Shown piece by piece: positions 37,318 through 46,951 of a DNA stretch of 64,000 nucleotides. The DNA comes from AC-32 sp963717475 (GTDB lineage: Bacteria; Actinomycetota; Thermoleophilia; Gaiellales; Gaiellaceae): positions 1,178,001 through 1,242,000 of the forward strand of contig OY970337.1 of the NCBI GenBank assembly GCA_963717475.1, written 5' to 3'. Below the pieces are notes generated by a model, which saw only the letters and a program-made list of their open reading frames with translations, searched no databases and was not told the origin of the DNA. The position numbers were made by a program, and so were the translations under genes. Numbering within the stretch: the first letter of the stretch is position 1; every line of letters starts with the position of its first letter.

Positions 37318-38214
37318 TCACTGAGTCAGTGCGTCGGCGCCCGCGACCACCTCGAGGATCTCCTGGGTGATCTCGGCCTGGCGGGCGCGGTTGAGGTCGA
37401 GGGTGAGGCTGTCGATCAGCTCGGCCGCGTTCTTCGAGGCATTGCGCATCGCGGTCATGCGCGCGCCGTGCTCGGACGCGGCCGACTCGAGCAGCGCGCG
37501 GTAGATCTCGGTCTCGAGGTAGACCGGCAACAGCCGCTCGAGGATCTGCTCCGGCTCGGGCTCGTAGATGAAGTCGCCGAGCAGCGCGCTCTCGTGCTCG
37601 GCTTCCTCTTCGCTCTCGCCGCCGAGCACTTCTTGCGAGATCGGGAGCACCTGCTGCTCGGTGACGCGCTGGACGAGCGGCGAGACGTAGTGGTTGTAGA
37701 CGACGATCGCCTGGTCGATCTCCTCGTTCGAGTAGAGCTCGGCCAGGCGGTGCGCGACGGCCTGCGCGTCGCCGTAGGAAGGCTGGTCTGTGAAGCCGGT
37801 CCACGCCTGCTCGACTTCGTAGCGCCGGAACTGCAGGGTCGAGCGGCCCTTGCGGCCGACGGCCAGCCAGCGGATCTCGCGTCCCTCCTCGCGCAGGCGC
37901 CGCTCCACCGCGAACGCGCGCCGGAGGATCTGGCCGTTGAACGCGCCGGCCAGGCCGCGGTCGCCGGTCAGCGCGACGATCGCGACACGGTTCGGCTCGC
38001 GCTGCTGCAGCAGCATCAGGCCGCGGAGCGACGACGCGGCCCGTGCAGTGCCGGCGGTGAGCTCCTGCATCCGGTCGGCGAAGTCGCGCATCTGCGTGAT
38101 CCGCTCTTCGGCCCGCCGCAGCCGTGCCGCGGCGACGAGCTCCATCGCCTTCGTGATCTTGCGCGTGTTCCGGACCGAGCGGATCCGGCGCTTGAGGTCT
38201 TGGAGCGTCGCCAT
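37318..38214 (-). CDS. atpG: ATP synthase gamma subunit
   Basis: Rotor shaft of F1, 298 residues. N-terminal helix LKRRIRSVRNTRKITKAMELVAAARLRRAE in blocks RSVRNTRKITKAMELVAAA, central ALTGDRGLAGAFN, and the C-terminal helix SEHGARMTAMRNASKNAAEL with LNRARQAEITQEILEVVAGA. The expected next gene atpD is absent; the peptide transporter cluster comes instead. Starts 3 nt after the atpA stop. Confidence 0.95.
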   Translation of the reverse strand: MATLQDLKRRIRSVRNTRKITKAMELVAAARLRRAEERITQMRDFADRMQELTAGTARAASSLRGLMLLQQREPNRVAIVALTGDRGLAGAFNGQILRRAFAVERRLREEGREIRWLAVGRKGRSTLQFRRYEVEQAWTGFTDQPSYGDAQAVAHRLAELYSNEEIDQAIVVYNHYVSPLVQRVTEQQVLPISQEVLGGESEEEAEHESALLGDFIYEPEPEQILERLLPVYLETEIYRALLESAASEHGARMTAMRNASKNAAELIDSLTLDLNRARQAEITQEILEVVAGADALTQ

Positions 38215-38217
38215 CCG

Positions 38218-39747
<1,530 letters not shown>

Positions 39748-39762
39748 CAGTTCTCCTTTTCT

Positions 39763-40293
39763 CTAGGCCGTAGCCAGCTCACGTCGTAGGCGTTCCAGGC
39801 GGCCGCGCACGCTCGCGTCGAGCCGCTGCGACCCGACCTGCAGGACGATCCCGCCGATCAGATCGGGATCGACGCTCCGCGTTGCCACGACCTTCTGGCC
39901 GGAGGCGCGCTCGATCTGCTGCAGCAGTTCCTTCGCGTCCGCATCCGAGAGCTCGACGGCGGTCGTCAGCTCGGCGTGGACGACGCCCTCGTGCTGGCCG
40001 GCGAGGCGCTCGAACTCGCGCGCGATCTCCTCGAGCTGCCCGGCCCTGTTCTTGTCAACCAGGACCAGCAGGAAGTTGCGCAGCAGCTCGTCGCCTCCCG
40101 CGAGCAGGTCCTCGAGCGCAGCCCGCTTCGTGCGCGGGTCGAGCTGCGGGTTGCGCAGGAGCCCGCGCAGCTCGGGGACCTCGGCCTCGGCGGCGGCCAG
40201 CTGCTTGAGCTGGTCGCGGACGGGCTCGAGCCGGCCGTCGCCGACGGCGGCCTCGAACAGGGCGCGCGCGTAGACGCGGTCGGCGACGCTCAG
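39763..40293 (-). CDS. atpH: ATP synthase delta subunit (apparent CTG start)
   Basis: Links F1 to the peripheral stalk, 176 residues. The frame reads SVADRVYARALFEAAVGDGR, LRNPQLDPRTKRAALEDLL, LLRNFLLVLVDKNRAGQLEE, VHAELTTAVELSDADAKELL and, near the end, DPDLIGGIVLQVGSQRLDAS, all OSCP/delta signatures. No ATG, GTG or TTG exists between the preceding stop and this conserved start. CTG 40293 overlaps the atpF stop as CTGA and has AAGGGAG six bases upstream, so a CTG start by coupling is the best reading. Confidence 0.9.
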   Translation of the reverse strand: MSVADRVYARALFEAAVGDGRLEPVRDQLKQLAAAEAEVPELRGLLRNPQLDPRTKRAALEDLLAGGDELLRNFLLVLVDKNRAGQLEEIAREFERLAGQHEGVVHAELTTAVELSDADAKELLQQIERASGQKVVATRSVDPDLIGGIVLQVGSQRLDASVRGRLERLRRELATA

Positions 40294-40817
40294 TTCTGGC
40301 TCCCTTCGAACGCCGAGAAGTCGAGCTCCCCGATCGCCTCGTCGATCAGGCGCCGGTGGTCGGCGTCGTCGAGCGACTTGCGGGTGACCTTCTCGGCCGC
40401 GATCAGGCTGAGGTCGGCGACCTCGGCGCGGATCTGCTCGAGCGCGCGGCGGGTCTCGGCCTCGATCTGCTTGCGCGTGTCCTCGAGCCGGCGCTGGCGG
40501 TCGGTCTCGGTCTCCTCGCGCATGCGCCGGACGTTCGACTCCGAGACGCGGCGCGCCTCGGCCAGGATCTCCTCGGCGTCGTTCTTCGCACCGGCGATCA
40601 GCTTCCGGTGCTCCTCGAGCAGCTGGTGCGCCTCGGCTCGCGCGTTGTCCGCTTCCTCCAGCGACTGCCGGATCCGGTCGCGCCGCTCGTCGATCGCCTT
40701 CTGGATCGGGCCGAACGCGAAGCGCTTGAGCACGAAGAGCGTGATCAGGAAGCAGACGATCGTCCAGATCATCAGCCCCGGGGTGACCTGGATCAGCGGG
40801 TTCGTCGCGAGCGGCAT
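40290..40817 (-). CDS. atpF: ATP synthase b subunit
   Basis: Peripheral stalk of FoF1, 175 residues. A single N-terminal TM (VTPGLMIWTIVCFLITLFVL), the KRFAFGPIQKAIDERRDRIR hinge typical of subunit b, then a long charged coiled coil (EEADNARAEAHQLLEEHRKL and AEEILAEARRVSESNVRRMR). One b gene, so a homodimeric stalk is likely. Lies 9 nt after the atpE stop. Confidence 0.95.
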   Translation of the reverse strand: MPLATNPLIQVTPGLMIWTIVCFLITLFVLKRFAFGPIQKAIDERRDRIRQSLEEADNARAEAHQLLEEHRKLIAGAKNDAEEILAEARRVSESNVRRMREETETDRQRRLEDTRKQIEAETRRALEQIRAEVADLSLIAAEKVTRKSLDDADHRRLIDEAIGELDFSAFEGSQN

Positions 40818-40826
40818 CAGGTCACC

Positions 40827-41087
40827 TCAGACGAGCACGTAGGCGAGGATCGAGCCGAGCAGACCGTAGAAGACGACGGCCTCGGTGAGCGCGAAGCCCA
40901 GCCACTGGATGCCCTGGAGCTCACCGCGGAGCTCGGGCTGCCGGGCGACGGACTGGATCATCGCGGCGAAGATGTTGCCGATGCCGACGCCGGCGCCGAG
41001 CGCGCCGAGGCCGACGCCGAGCGCGAGACCAATGGCCTTGCCTGCCTTGGTCACGTCGCCGGAGGTGGCAGCGAGAAGCGTGGACAT
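40827..41087 (-). CDS. atpE: ATP synthase c subunit
   Basis: Rotor-ring proteolipid, 86 residues. Two TMs: KAIGLALGVGLGALGAGVGIG (helix 1, glycine-rich) and FALTEAVVFYGLLGSILAYV (helix 2) with the ion-carrying Glu in LTEAVV. The polar loop is ARQPELRGELQ. The Q/T/S sodium-ligand pattern is not evident (A-L-T-E only), so proton coupling is more likely, though this is not decisive. AGGGAACTC precedes ATG 41087. Confidence 0.94.
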   Translation of the reverse strand: MSTLLAATSGDVTKAGKAIGLALGVGLGALGAGVGIGNIFAAMIQSVARQPELRGELQGIQWLGFALTEAVVFYGLLGSILAYVLV

Positions 41088-41097
41088 GAGTTCCCTC

Positions 41098-41952
41098 CTA
41101 GTGCTCCGGCTCGATCGCCGAGCCGATGTAGATGGCGGACAGGGCGGCGAAGATGAACGCCTGGATCGTGACGACGATCAGGACCTCGAACAGGTAGAAC
41201 GCCGTCGCGACCGGAATCGTGACCACGGCCAGGACGACGGACTCGAGAATGAACATCAGGCCGATGAAGGTCAGGATCAGGATGTGGCCCGCGAGCATGT
41301 TGGCGAAGAGACGCACGCTGAGCGAGATCAGCCGCATGAACTGGCCGAGGATCTCGAGCGGCACGATCAGGAAGAGCAGCGCGGTCGGCGCCTCGGGGAT
41401 CCAGCTCTTGAAGTAGCGCACCGGGCCATTCCAGCGGATCCCCTCGAAGTGCGTGAAGACGAACGTGAGCAGGGCGAGCGCCAGCGTCACCGACAGTGAC
41501 GAGGTCGCGGCGTAGATCCCCCAGGTCGGAACGCCGTGCCAGGTCTCCCCGGTCAGCGGCAGGGGGATGAAGCCGATCACGTTCACCACCCAGATGAACA
41601 GCGCCAGGGTCGCGACGTACGGGAACCAGCGGCCGATCGCCTTCGACGGAAGCCCCTGCTCGGCGATCGCGGTCTGCGTCACCTCGTAGATCGCCTCGCC
41701 CAAGGTCTGGCGACGGTCCGGCAGCAGTGCGAGCCGCGCGCGCATCAGGACCATGCCGAGCAGGATCGTAAGCGCGGCGCTGATCATCAGGTACACGACC
41801 GCCTTGGTGATCGAGAGGTTCAGCCCGCCGAGGTGGATCGAGACCCACTCGTGCTGCTCGAACTCCGTCGTCGGGTCGAAGTCCCCGCGGGCAAACGCCG
41901 GGGCCGGAAGCGCCAGGGCGAGCATCGTCAGGGAGACGAGCGCGCGCCTCAT
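41098..41952 (-). CDS. atpB: ATP synthase a subunit
   Basis: Stator half-channel of Fo, 284 residues with an N-terminal signal-like segment (RRALVSLTMLALALPAPAFA) and five to six TMs. The conserved helix PLEILGQFMRLISLSVRLFANMLAGH, in blocks LEILGQFMRLISLSVRLF, contains the essential Arg; the C-terminal helix ends VTIQAFIFAALSAIYIG. Starts overlapping the atpI stop by 4 nt. Confidence 0.95.
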   Translation of the reverse strand: MRRALVSLTMLALALPAPAFARGDFDPTTEFEQHEWVSIHLGGLNLSITKAVVYLMISAALTILLGMVLMRARLALLPDRRQTLGEAIYEVTQTAIAEQGLPSKAIGRWFPYVATLALFIWVVNVIGFIPLPLTGETWHGVPTWGIYAATSSLSVTLALALLTFVFTHFEGIRWNGPVRYFKSWIPEAPTALLFLIVPLEILGQFMRLISLSVRLFANMLAGHILILTFIGLMFILESVVLAVVTIPVATAFYLFEVLIVVTIQAFIFAALSAIYIGSAIEPEH

Positions 41953-42329
41953 GCGGTCGGCTCCTGCCCGTAGTACGAAGCGAGGGAGAGCGCCAGCTCG
42001 GCGGAGTAGGCCGCGCCGTAGACGAGCGCCGCGGCCAGGCCGACCGCTTGATCGGAGGCGGCGACGGCCACGAGCACGACGAGGACGCCGAGCATCCGCA
42101 GCATCATCCCGAAGCCGAGCGCGGCGGACGGGCTCAGCCGCCCCAGCAGCAGGCCGAACGCCTGCACGCCCACCCAGAGCAGCGCCGCGACCGCCCAGCC
42201 TGCGAGATCCCAGCCGGCGACGAGGAAGAGCGGCAGCGCGAGCACGATCACGAGCGCGCCGCCGAGCGCGGGCACCCAGCCCCTGGCCGGTGCGGGCCTC
42301 GGAGCTCCGAGGACGCCGACGCGCGTCAA
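41949..42329 (-). CDS. AtpI-like small membrane protein of the ATP synthase operon
   Basis: 126 residues, four hydrophobic segments (VPALGGALVIVLALPLFLVA; GWAVAALLWVGVQAFGLLL; LRMLGVLVVLVAVAASD; LAAALVYGAAYSAELALSL). Length, TM pattern and place directly before atpB match AtpI or uncI, the factor for c-ring assembly or magnesium uptake. Overlaps both neighbours by 4 nt, so all are translationally coupled. Confidence 0.7.
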   Translation of the reverse strand: MTRVGVLGAPRPAPARGWVPALGGALVIVLALPLFLVAGWDLAGWAVAALLWVGVQAFGLLLGRLSPSAALGFGMMLRMLGVLVVLVAVAASDQAVGLAAALVYGAAYSAELALSLASYYGQEPTA

Positions 42330-42526
42330 AGGGCGTTCCGGTAGCGGATGTAGACGGCAGCCACGCCGGCAGGCACTCCGATAAAAGCGCCGCCGAGGAT
42401 CCCGAGCCCGACTGAGCCTGCGGCCCAGCCGACGAGCGCGCCGGCGCCGACGCTCGCGGCCGTCACGCCTCCGAGCAACGCGCCGGCTCCGGCCGGCTCG
42501 AACGAGGCGCGCTGGCTGGGTTCCAT
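42326..42526 (-). CDS. AtpZ-like small membrane protein
   Basis: 66 residues with two TMs (LLGGVTAASVGAGALVGWAA; VGLGILGGAFIGVPAGVAAV), followed by YIRYRNAL. The AtpZ family occurs at this place in many ATP synthase operons and has glycine-rich helix pairs like this. ATG 42526 has TATGCT seven bases upstream, marking the operon promoter; ATG 42538 is inside that hexamer and thus unlikely. Confidence 0.7.
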   Translation of the reverse strand: MEPSQRASFEPAGAGALLGGVTAASVGAGALVGWAAGSVGLGILGGAFIGVPAGVAAVYIRYRNAL

Positions 42527-42625
42527 CGGCGCGAGCATACCAAACGAGGTCGCGAGCTTGTGACAGCGAAAATCCGCTCGGTTGACGCGTTTCCGGCGGA
42601 CTTTGTACGACTAGAATCGGCGATT
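42527..42625. promoter_or_regulatory. Divergent promoter region: ATP synthase operon (-) and hydrolase (+)
   Basis: The 99-bp gap carries TATGCT for the minus operon (42534-42539) and TAGAAT for the plus hydrolase (42612-42617, 8 nt before GTG). Both starts lack ribosome sites, consistent with leaderless transcripts. TTGACG at 42583-42588 is a possible -35 for the plus gene at non-ideal spacing. Confidence 0.6.
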
Positions 42626-43318
42626 GTGCGGGTCGTCTTCGTCCACGGCAGCGTCGGCAACGGTCCCGCCACCTTCACGGCCCTGGAGCCGCTGCGCGGG
42701 CGCTTCGAGCTCGTCGTCCCGAACCGCGGCGGCTATCCGCCCGGGCCGCTGCAGGACCGGATCGACTTCGAGGAGCAGGCCGAGGAGCTCGCGCCGCTAC
42801 TGGGCGACGGGGCACATCTCGTCGGCCACTCGTACGGCGGGGTCATCGCACTGCTGATGGCGGCCCGGGCGCCGGAGGCGGTGCGCTCGCTGACCGTCAG
42901 CGAGCCGCCTGCGTTCGCGGTAGTGCGTGGACAGCCGGAGGTCGATCGGCTGATCGCAGAGCTCCAGGCCTTCTTCGCGGCCGGGCCGTACGAGCCGGCC
43001 GACTACCTGCGCGGCTTCCTCGCGATCGTCGGCAGCGCAACCCGCCTGCCGGACCCGCTTCCGCCGGAGCTCGAGCAGGGCGCGCGGGCGGCGATGGCCG
43101 AGCGCCCGCCGTGGGAGGCGGAGATCCCGCTCGACGAACTGGCGGCGGCTCCGTTTCCGAAGCTCGTGATGTCGGGCGCGCACAACGCGGCGTTCGACGC
43201 GGTCTGCGACGTGCTCGAGAAGCGGCTCGGCGCGGAGCGGGCGGTGCTGCCCGGCGCGGGTCATTCGATCCCGCGCGCGCCGGGCTACGCCGAGCGCCTG
43301 GAGGCGTTCCTGACCTGA
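42626..43318 (+). CDS. Alpha/beta-hydrolase fold protein
   Basis: Serine hydrolase-like enzyme, 230 residues. Oxyanion/N-terminal VVFVHGSVGNGPATF, nucleophile elbow LVGHSYGGVIALLMAA, acid in KLVMSGAHNAAFDAVCD, and His in LPGAGHSIPRAPG. Substrate unknown. The GTG start at 42626 was chosen for the promoter TAGAAT; upstream codons are not conserved-looking. Its 3' end overlaps the convergent glycosyl transferase gene by 34 nt. Confidence 0.82.
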   Translation: MRVVFVHGSVGNGPATFTALEPLRGRFELVVPNRGGYPPGPLQDRIDFEEQAEELAPLLGDGAHLVGHSYGGVIALLMAARAPEAVRSLTVSEPPAFAVVRGQPEVDRLIAELQAFFAAGPYEPADYLRGFLAIVGSATRLPDPLPPELEQGARAAMAERPPWEAEIPLDELAAAPFPKLVMSGAHNAAFDAVCDVLEKRLGAERAVLPGAGHSIPRAPGYAERLEAFLT

Positions 43319-44415
43319 GCCTCCTGCTCGCGCCGGCGGATGCGCGGGTTCGCGAGCTTCACGATCTCGAGCAGGTAGACCATGTAGATCGAGGCCGCGA
43401 GGGCGAGCATGCCGATCGCCGCCATCGCGATCGTCGGGCCCGTGTGCCAGACGCCGTGCGCGTGCGGCCGCAGGAAGCGGGTCGCCAGCGCGGCGCCGGC
43501 CAGGATCCCGCACCAGGCCCACATCGTGAGCGCCGCCCGCGGCTGCGAGAAGCCGATGTTCATGAAGCGGTGGTGGAGATGCGAGCGGTCGGCGCCGTAG
43601 ACGGGTCGCCCGTACTTGAGGCGCTTCGCCACCACGAACGACGTGTCGATGATCGGCACAGCGAGCACGAGCAGCGGGAAGAGCAGAGTCGCGACGGCCG
43701 CCGTCTTGAGCAGGCCCTGGACCGAGAGCGCCCCCAGCACGAAGCCCAGCAGCAGCGCCCCCGAGTCGCCCATGAAGATCCGCGCCGGGTAGAAGTTGTG
43801 CCGCAGGAAGCCGAGGCAGGCGCCGAAGACGACCGCCGCGAGCAAGGCCGGGTTCGGGCGGTGGAGCGAGAGCGCGATCAGGCAGAAGGTGAAGCCCGAG
43901 ATCGCGCAGACGCCCGCCGCGAGGCCGTCGAGCCCGTCCAGGAAGTTGACCATGTTCATGATCGCCACGATCCAGAGCACGGTCAGCGAGACGCCGACCC
44001 ACTCGGGAAACTGGTGCACGCCGAGCACCGGGAACGTGAAGCGGTGCACCCAGATGCCGAAGATCGTCGGGATCGCGGCGGCGGCGACCTGGCCGCCGAG
44101 CTTCTCCCACCAGATCAGGCCGCGGAAGTCGTCGATCGCCCCGACCAGCGTGGCGACGGCCGCGCCCAGGAGCAGGCCGCGCGTCTCGGAGCCGAGCGGC
44201 AGGAACGCGAGCGCCGGCACGAAGATGCCGAAGAAGAGCGCGAGCCCGCCCAGCCGCGGCACCGCGCGGCGGTTCAGGCGCCGCCCTCCCGGCCGGTCGA
44301 CAACGCCGAGCAGGCGCGCCATCCCGCCGACGGCCGGCGTCAGGAGGATCACGATCAGAAGCGCGAGCGCCGCGCCGTAGAGCACCTCCGGGTGGTCACT
44401 GAGCGTCTCCCACAT
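43285..44415 (-). CDS. WecA/TagO-type undecaprenyl-phosphate sugar-1-phosphate transferase
   Basis: Starts wall polysaccharide or teichoic-acid-like synthesis by putting HexNAc-1-phosphate on undecaprenyl phosphate. 376 residues, about 10 TMs. Signatures: AVPRLGGLALFFG, LVGAIDDFRGLIWWEKL (DDxx motif), NMVNFLDGLDGLAAGVCA (NxxNxxDGxDGLA), RIFMGDSGALLLGF and KRLKYGRPVYGADRSHLHHR (HIHH-like). Distinguished from MraY by the SHLHHR loop. Begins 2 nt after the upp stop. Supplies lipid-linked polymer for the LCP ligase at 24028. Confidence 0.93.
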   Translation of the reverse strand: MWETLSDHPEVLYGAALALLIVILLTPAVGGMARLLGVVDRPGGRRLNRRAVPRLGGLALFFGIFVPALAFLPLGSETRGLLLGAAVATLVGAIDDFRGLIWWEKLGGQVAAAAIPTIFGIWVHRFTFPVLGVHQFPEWVGVSLTVLWIVAIMNMVNFLDGLDGLAAGVCAISGFTFCLIALSLHRPNPALLAAVVFGACLGFLRHNFYPARIFMGDSGALLLGFVLGALSVQGLLKTAAVATLLFPLLVLAVPIIDTSFVVAKRLKYGRPVYGADRSHLHHRFMNIGFSQPRAALTMWAWCGILAGAALATRFLRPHAHGVWHTGPTIAMAAIGMLALAASIYMVYLLEIVKLANPRIRRREQEAQVRNASRRSA

Positions 44416-44417
44416 GG

Positions 44418-45065
44418 CTACTTCGTCCCGTAAAGCCGGTCGCCGGCGTCCCCGAGCCCGGGGACGATGTAGCCGCGCTCGTTCAGGCCGCGGTCGACGG
44501 CGGCGGTGACGATCCGCACGTCCGGGTGTTCGCTCTGGAGGTGCTCGATCCCTTCGGGCGCGGCGACGAGGCAGACGAGCGTGACCGAGCGGGCCCCTGC
44601 GGTCTTGACCGCAGCGACGGCCGCGGCACTCGAGCGGCCGGTGGCGAGCATCGGGTCTAGCACGATCGCGTCGCGCTCTCCGTCGCCGAGCTCGGGCAGC
44701 TTCACGTAGTACTCCACCGGCTGCAGCGTCTCCTCGTCGCGGTAGAGCCCGATGAACCCGACCCGCGCGCTGGAGACGAGCGAGAGCACGCCGTCGAGCA
44801 TCCCGAGCCCGGCGCGCAGCACGGGACAGACGGCGACCTTCTTACCCGCGATCCGCTCGACGGTCGTCCGCTCGAGCGGCGTCTCGATCTCGGCCTCCTC
44901 GGTCGGGAAGTCTTTCGTCGCCTCGTAGGTCAGCAGGAGCGTGACCTCGTTCGCGACCTTGCGGAAGTGGACCGTAGGCGTGTCCTTGTCGCGCAGGTAC
45001 GAGAGCTTGTGCTGGACGAGCGGGTGCGTGACCACCGTCACGCCGGCGGTCGTCTCCGCGGTCAC
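44418..45065 (-). CDS. upp: Uracil phosphoribosyltransferase
   Basis: Pyrimidine salvage: uracil + PRPP to UMP. 215 residues. Markers: VTHPLVQHKLSYLRDKDT, CPVLRAGLGMLDGVL, VGFIGLYRDEETLQPVEYYV, PRPP loop VLDPMLATGRSSAAA and the C-terminal uracil-binding GYIVPGLGDAGDRLYGTK. GTG 45065 overlaps the glyA stop (GTGA), coupling the two. Confidence 0.96.
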   Translation of the reverse strand: MTAETTAGVTVVTHPLVQHKLSYLRDKDTPTVHFRKVANEVTLLLTYEATKDFPTEEAEIETPLERTTVERIAGKKVAVCPVLRAGLGMLDGVLSLVSSARVGFIGLYRDEETLQPVEYYVKLPELGDGERDAIVLDPMLATGRSSAAAVAAVKTAGARSVTLVCLVAAPEGIEHLQSEHPDVRIVTAAVDRGLNERGYIVPGLGDAGDRLYGTK

Positions 45066-46354
45066 GCGGAGTACGTGGTGAACCCGCGGAAGCCCGGGTA
45101 GAGCGGACGCTTCTCGCAGAGCGCCTCGCTGCGGGCGGCGAGCGCGTGCACGTCGGCGCTGTCACCCAGGGCCTCGCAGATGACCCGGCCGACCTCGCGG
45201 AAGTCGCCCTCGTCGAAGCCGCGCATCGTGGCGGCGGGCGTCCCGATCCGGATCCCCGACGCGATCGTCGGCTTGCGCTCGTCGAACGGGACCGTGTTGC
45301 GGTTGACCGTGATCTTCGCCTCGGCGAGCCGCTCCTCGGCGTCCTTGCCCGTCCAGTCCGTCGAGCGCAGGTCGACCTGGAGCAGGTGCGTGTCGGTGCC
45401 GCCGGTGAGCACGTCGAGCCCGCCTTCCTGAAGCGTCTCGGCGAGGGTGTCTGCGTTCGCGCGGATCTGGCGCTGGTACTGGCGGAACGCTTCGGTGCCG
45501 GCGATCCGGAAGCAGGTCGCCTTCGCAGCGATCGTGTGCACGAGCGGGCCGCCCTGCATCCCGGGGAAGACCGCGCGGTCGACCGCCTGCGCGTACTCCT
45601 CGCGGCAGAGGACGAACCCGGCGCGCGGCCCCGCGAGCGTCTTATGGGTTGTAGACGTGACGAAGTCGCAGTGCGCGACAGGGTTCGGGTGCTCACCGGC
45701 CGCGACGAGCCCGGCGAAGTGGGCCATGTCGCAAAGGAGCAGCGCGCCGACCTCGTCCGCGATCTCGCGGAAGCGGTCGGTCTCGACGGTGCGCGGATAG
45801 GCGGAGCCGCCGCAGACGATCATCTTCGGCCGGTGCTGCTTGGCGAGGGCGAGCACGTCGTCGTAATCGACCATGTTCGTCTCGCGCGACACGCCGTAGT
45901 GGACGATCGTGTAGAGGCGGCCGGAGAAGTTGACCTTGAGCCCGTGCGTGAGATGCCCGCCGTGCGAGAGCTCGAGCGAGAGGATCGTGTCCCCCGGATC
46001 GAGCGCCGCCATGTAAACGGCCATGTTCGTCTGCGCGCCCGCGTGCGGCTGGACGTTCGCGTGCTCGGCGCCGAACAGCTCCTTCGCGCGGTCGATCGCG
46101 GTCTGCTCGATCTCGTCGACCACCTCGCAGCCGCCGTAGTAGCGCCGGCCGGGATAGCCCTCGGCGTACTTGTTCGTCGGCACGGAGCCGACCGCCTCGA
46201 GCACGGAGGGCCAGGTGAAGTTCTCGGAGGCGATCAGCTCGATCTGCCCGCGTTGGCGCTCGAGCTCTTTGCCGATCAGCTCCGCGATCGCCGGGTCGAT
46301 CTCGGCGAGCCCCGCTGTCGTCAGGTGCTGGAAGGTCTCCTGCACGACGGCCAT
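45062..46354 (-). CDS. glyA: Serine hydroxymethyltransferase
   Basis: PLP enzyme interconverting serine + THF and glycine + 5,10-methylene-THF, feeding one-carbon metabolism. 430 residues. Motifs: IELIASENFTWPSVLEAVGS, NKYAEGYPGRRYYGGCEVVD, ANVQPHAGAQTNMAVYMAAL, FVTSTTHKTLAGPRAGFVLC with the PLP Lys, PGMQGGPLVHTIAAKA and RIGTPAATMRGFDEGD. ATG 46354 is six bases after TAATCT, so the glyA-upp-wecA group has its own leaderless promoter. Confidence 0.97.
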   Translation of the reverse strand: MAVVQETFQHLTTAGLAEIDPAIAELIGKELERQRGQIELIASENFTWPSVLEAVGSVPTNKYAEGYPGRRYYGGCEVVDEIEQTAIDRAKELFGAEHANVQPHAGAQTNMAVYMAALDPGDTILSLELSHGGHLTHGLKVNFSGRLYTIVHYGVSRETNMVDYDDVLALAKQHRPKMIVCGGSAYPRTVETDRFREIADEVGALLLCDMAHFAGLVAAGEHPNPVAHCDFVTSTTHKTLAGPRAGFVLCREEYAQAVDRAVFPGMQGGPLVHTIAAKATCFRIAGTEAFRQYQRQIRANADTLAETLQEGGLDVLTGGTDTHLLQVDLRSTDWTGKDAEERLAEAKITVNRNTVPFDERKPTIASGIRIGTPAATMRGFDEGDFREVGRVICEALGDSADVHALAARSEALCEKRPLYPGFRGFTTYSA

Positions 46355-46363
46355 GCCGAGAGA

Positions 46364-46951
46364 TTACTCGCGCCGGCAGCCGGCGAGGGCGGCGAGCGCC
46401 TGAGCCGCCGGCACGGCCCCTTCGCGGACCACCTTCGGCTCACTGCCTGTCAGATCGAGCACGGTCGAAGGGGTCCCGGGGAGCCCGCCGGCGTCGACCA
46501 CGGCCCCGCAGGCGCTGCGGATCTCCTCGGGGATCTCGTCGAGCTCGCTCGGGTCCGGCCCTCCGTGGACGTTCGCGCTCGTGGCGAAGACGGCGCCGAC
46601 CGCGTGGAGGACGTCAGCGGCCGAGCGTGGGAGATCTGGCACGCGCACGCCGATCGTGGCGCTGCCGCTGGTGAGCCACGGGTAGCGCCGCTGCGGATTC
46701 GGCAGGACCAGGGTGTACGGCCCCGGCAGAAGCGCGTCGAGCGGCCAGCGGTCGAGCTCGGGCACTCGCTCGAGCAGACGGTCAACCGCACCGGCGAGCA
46801 GGGCGATCGGCTGGCTTTCCGCCCGGCCCTTCAGCCGCACCACCTCGCGGGCGACCGCCTCGCGCTCGGGATCGCCGCAAAGGCCGTAGACGGTGTCGGT
46901 CGGCAGGACCACCGGTCGCCCGGCCCGGATCGCCGCCACGGCGTCGCTCAC
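46364..46951 (-). CDS. tsaC: L-threonylcarbamoyladenylate synthase (Sua5/YciO/YrdC)
   Basis: Makes threonylcarbamoyl-AMP for tRNA t6A37. 195 residues. Starts SDAVAAIRAGRPVVLPTDTVYGLC in blocks GRPVVLPTDTVYGLCGD, then VVRLKGRAESQPIALLA (KxR), LLPGPYTLVLPNPQRRY, GVRVPDLP and FATSANVHGGPDPSEL. Short form, without the C-terminal Sua5 domain. GTG 46951 overlaps the preceding hydrolase stop (GTGA). Sits directly downstream of prmC-hydrolase, as prmC-tsaC are neighbours in many genomes. Confidence 0.94.
   Translation of the reverse strand: MSDAVAAIRAGRPVVLPTDTVYGLCGDPEREAVAREVVRLKGRAESQPIALLAGAVDRLLERVPELDRWPLDALLPGPYTLVLPNPQRRYPWLTSGSATIGVRVPDLPRSAADVLHAVGAVFATSANVHGGPDPSELDEIPEEIRSACGAVVDAGGLPGTPSTVLDLTGSEPKVVREGAVPAAQALAALAGCRRE

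Noticed and set aside
46355..46400. Glycine riboswitch before glyA
   Set aside because: The promoter hexamer lies six bases from the ATG, leaving no leader.
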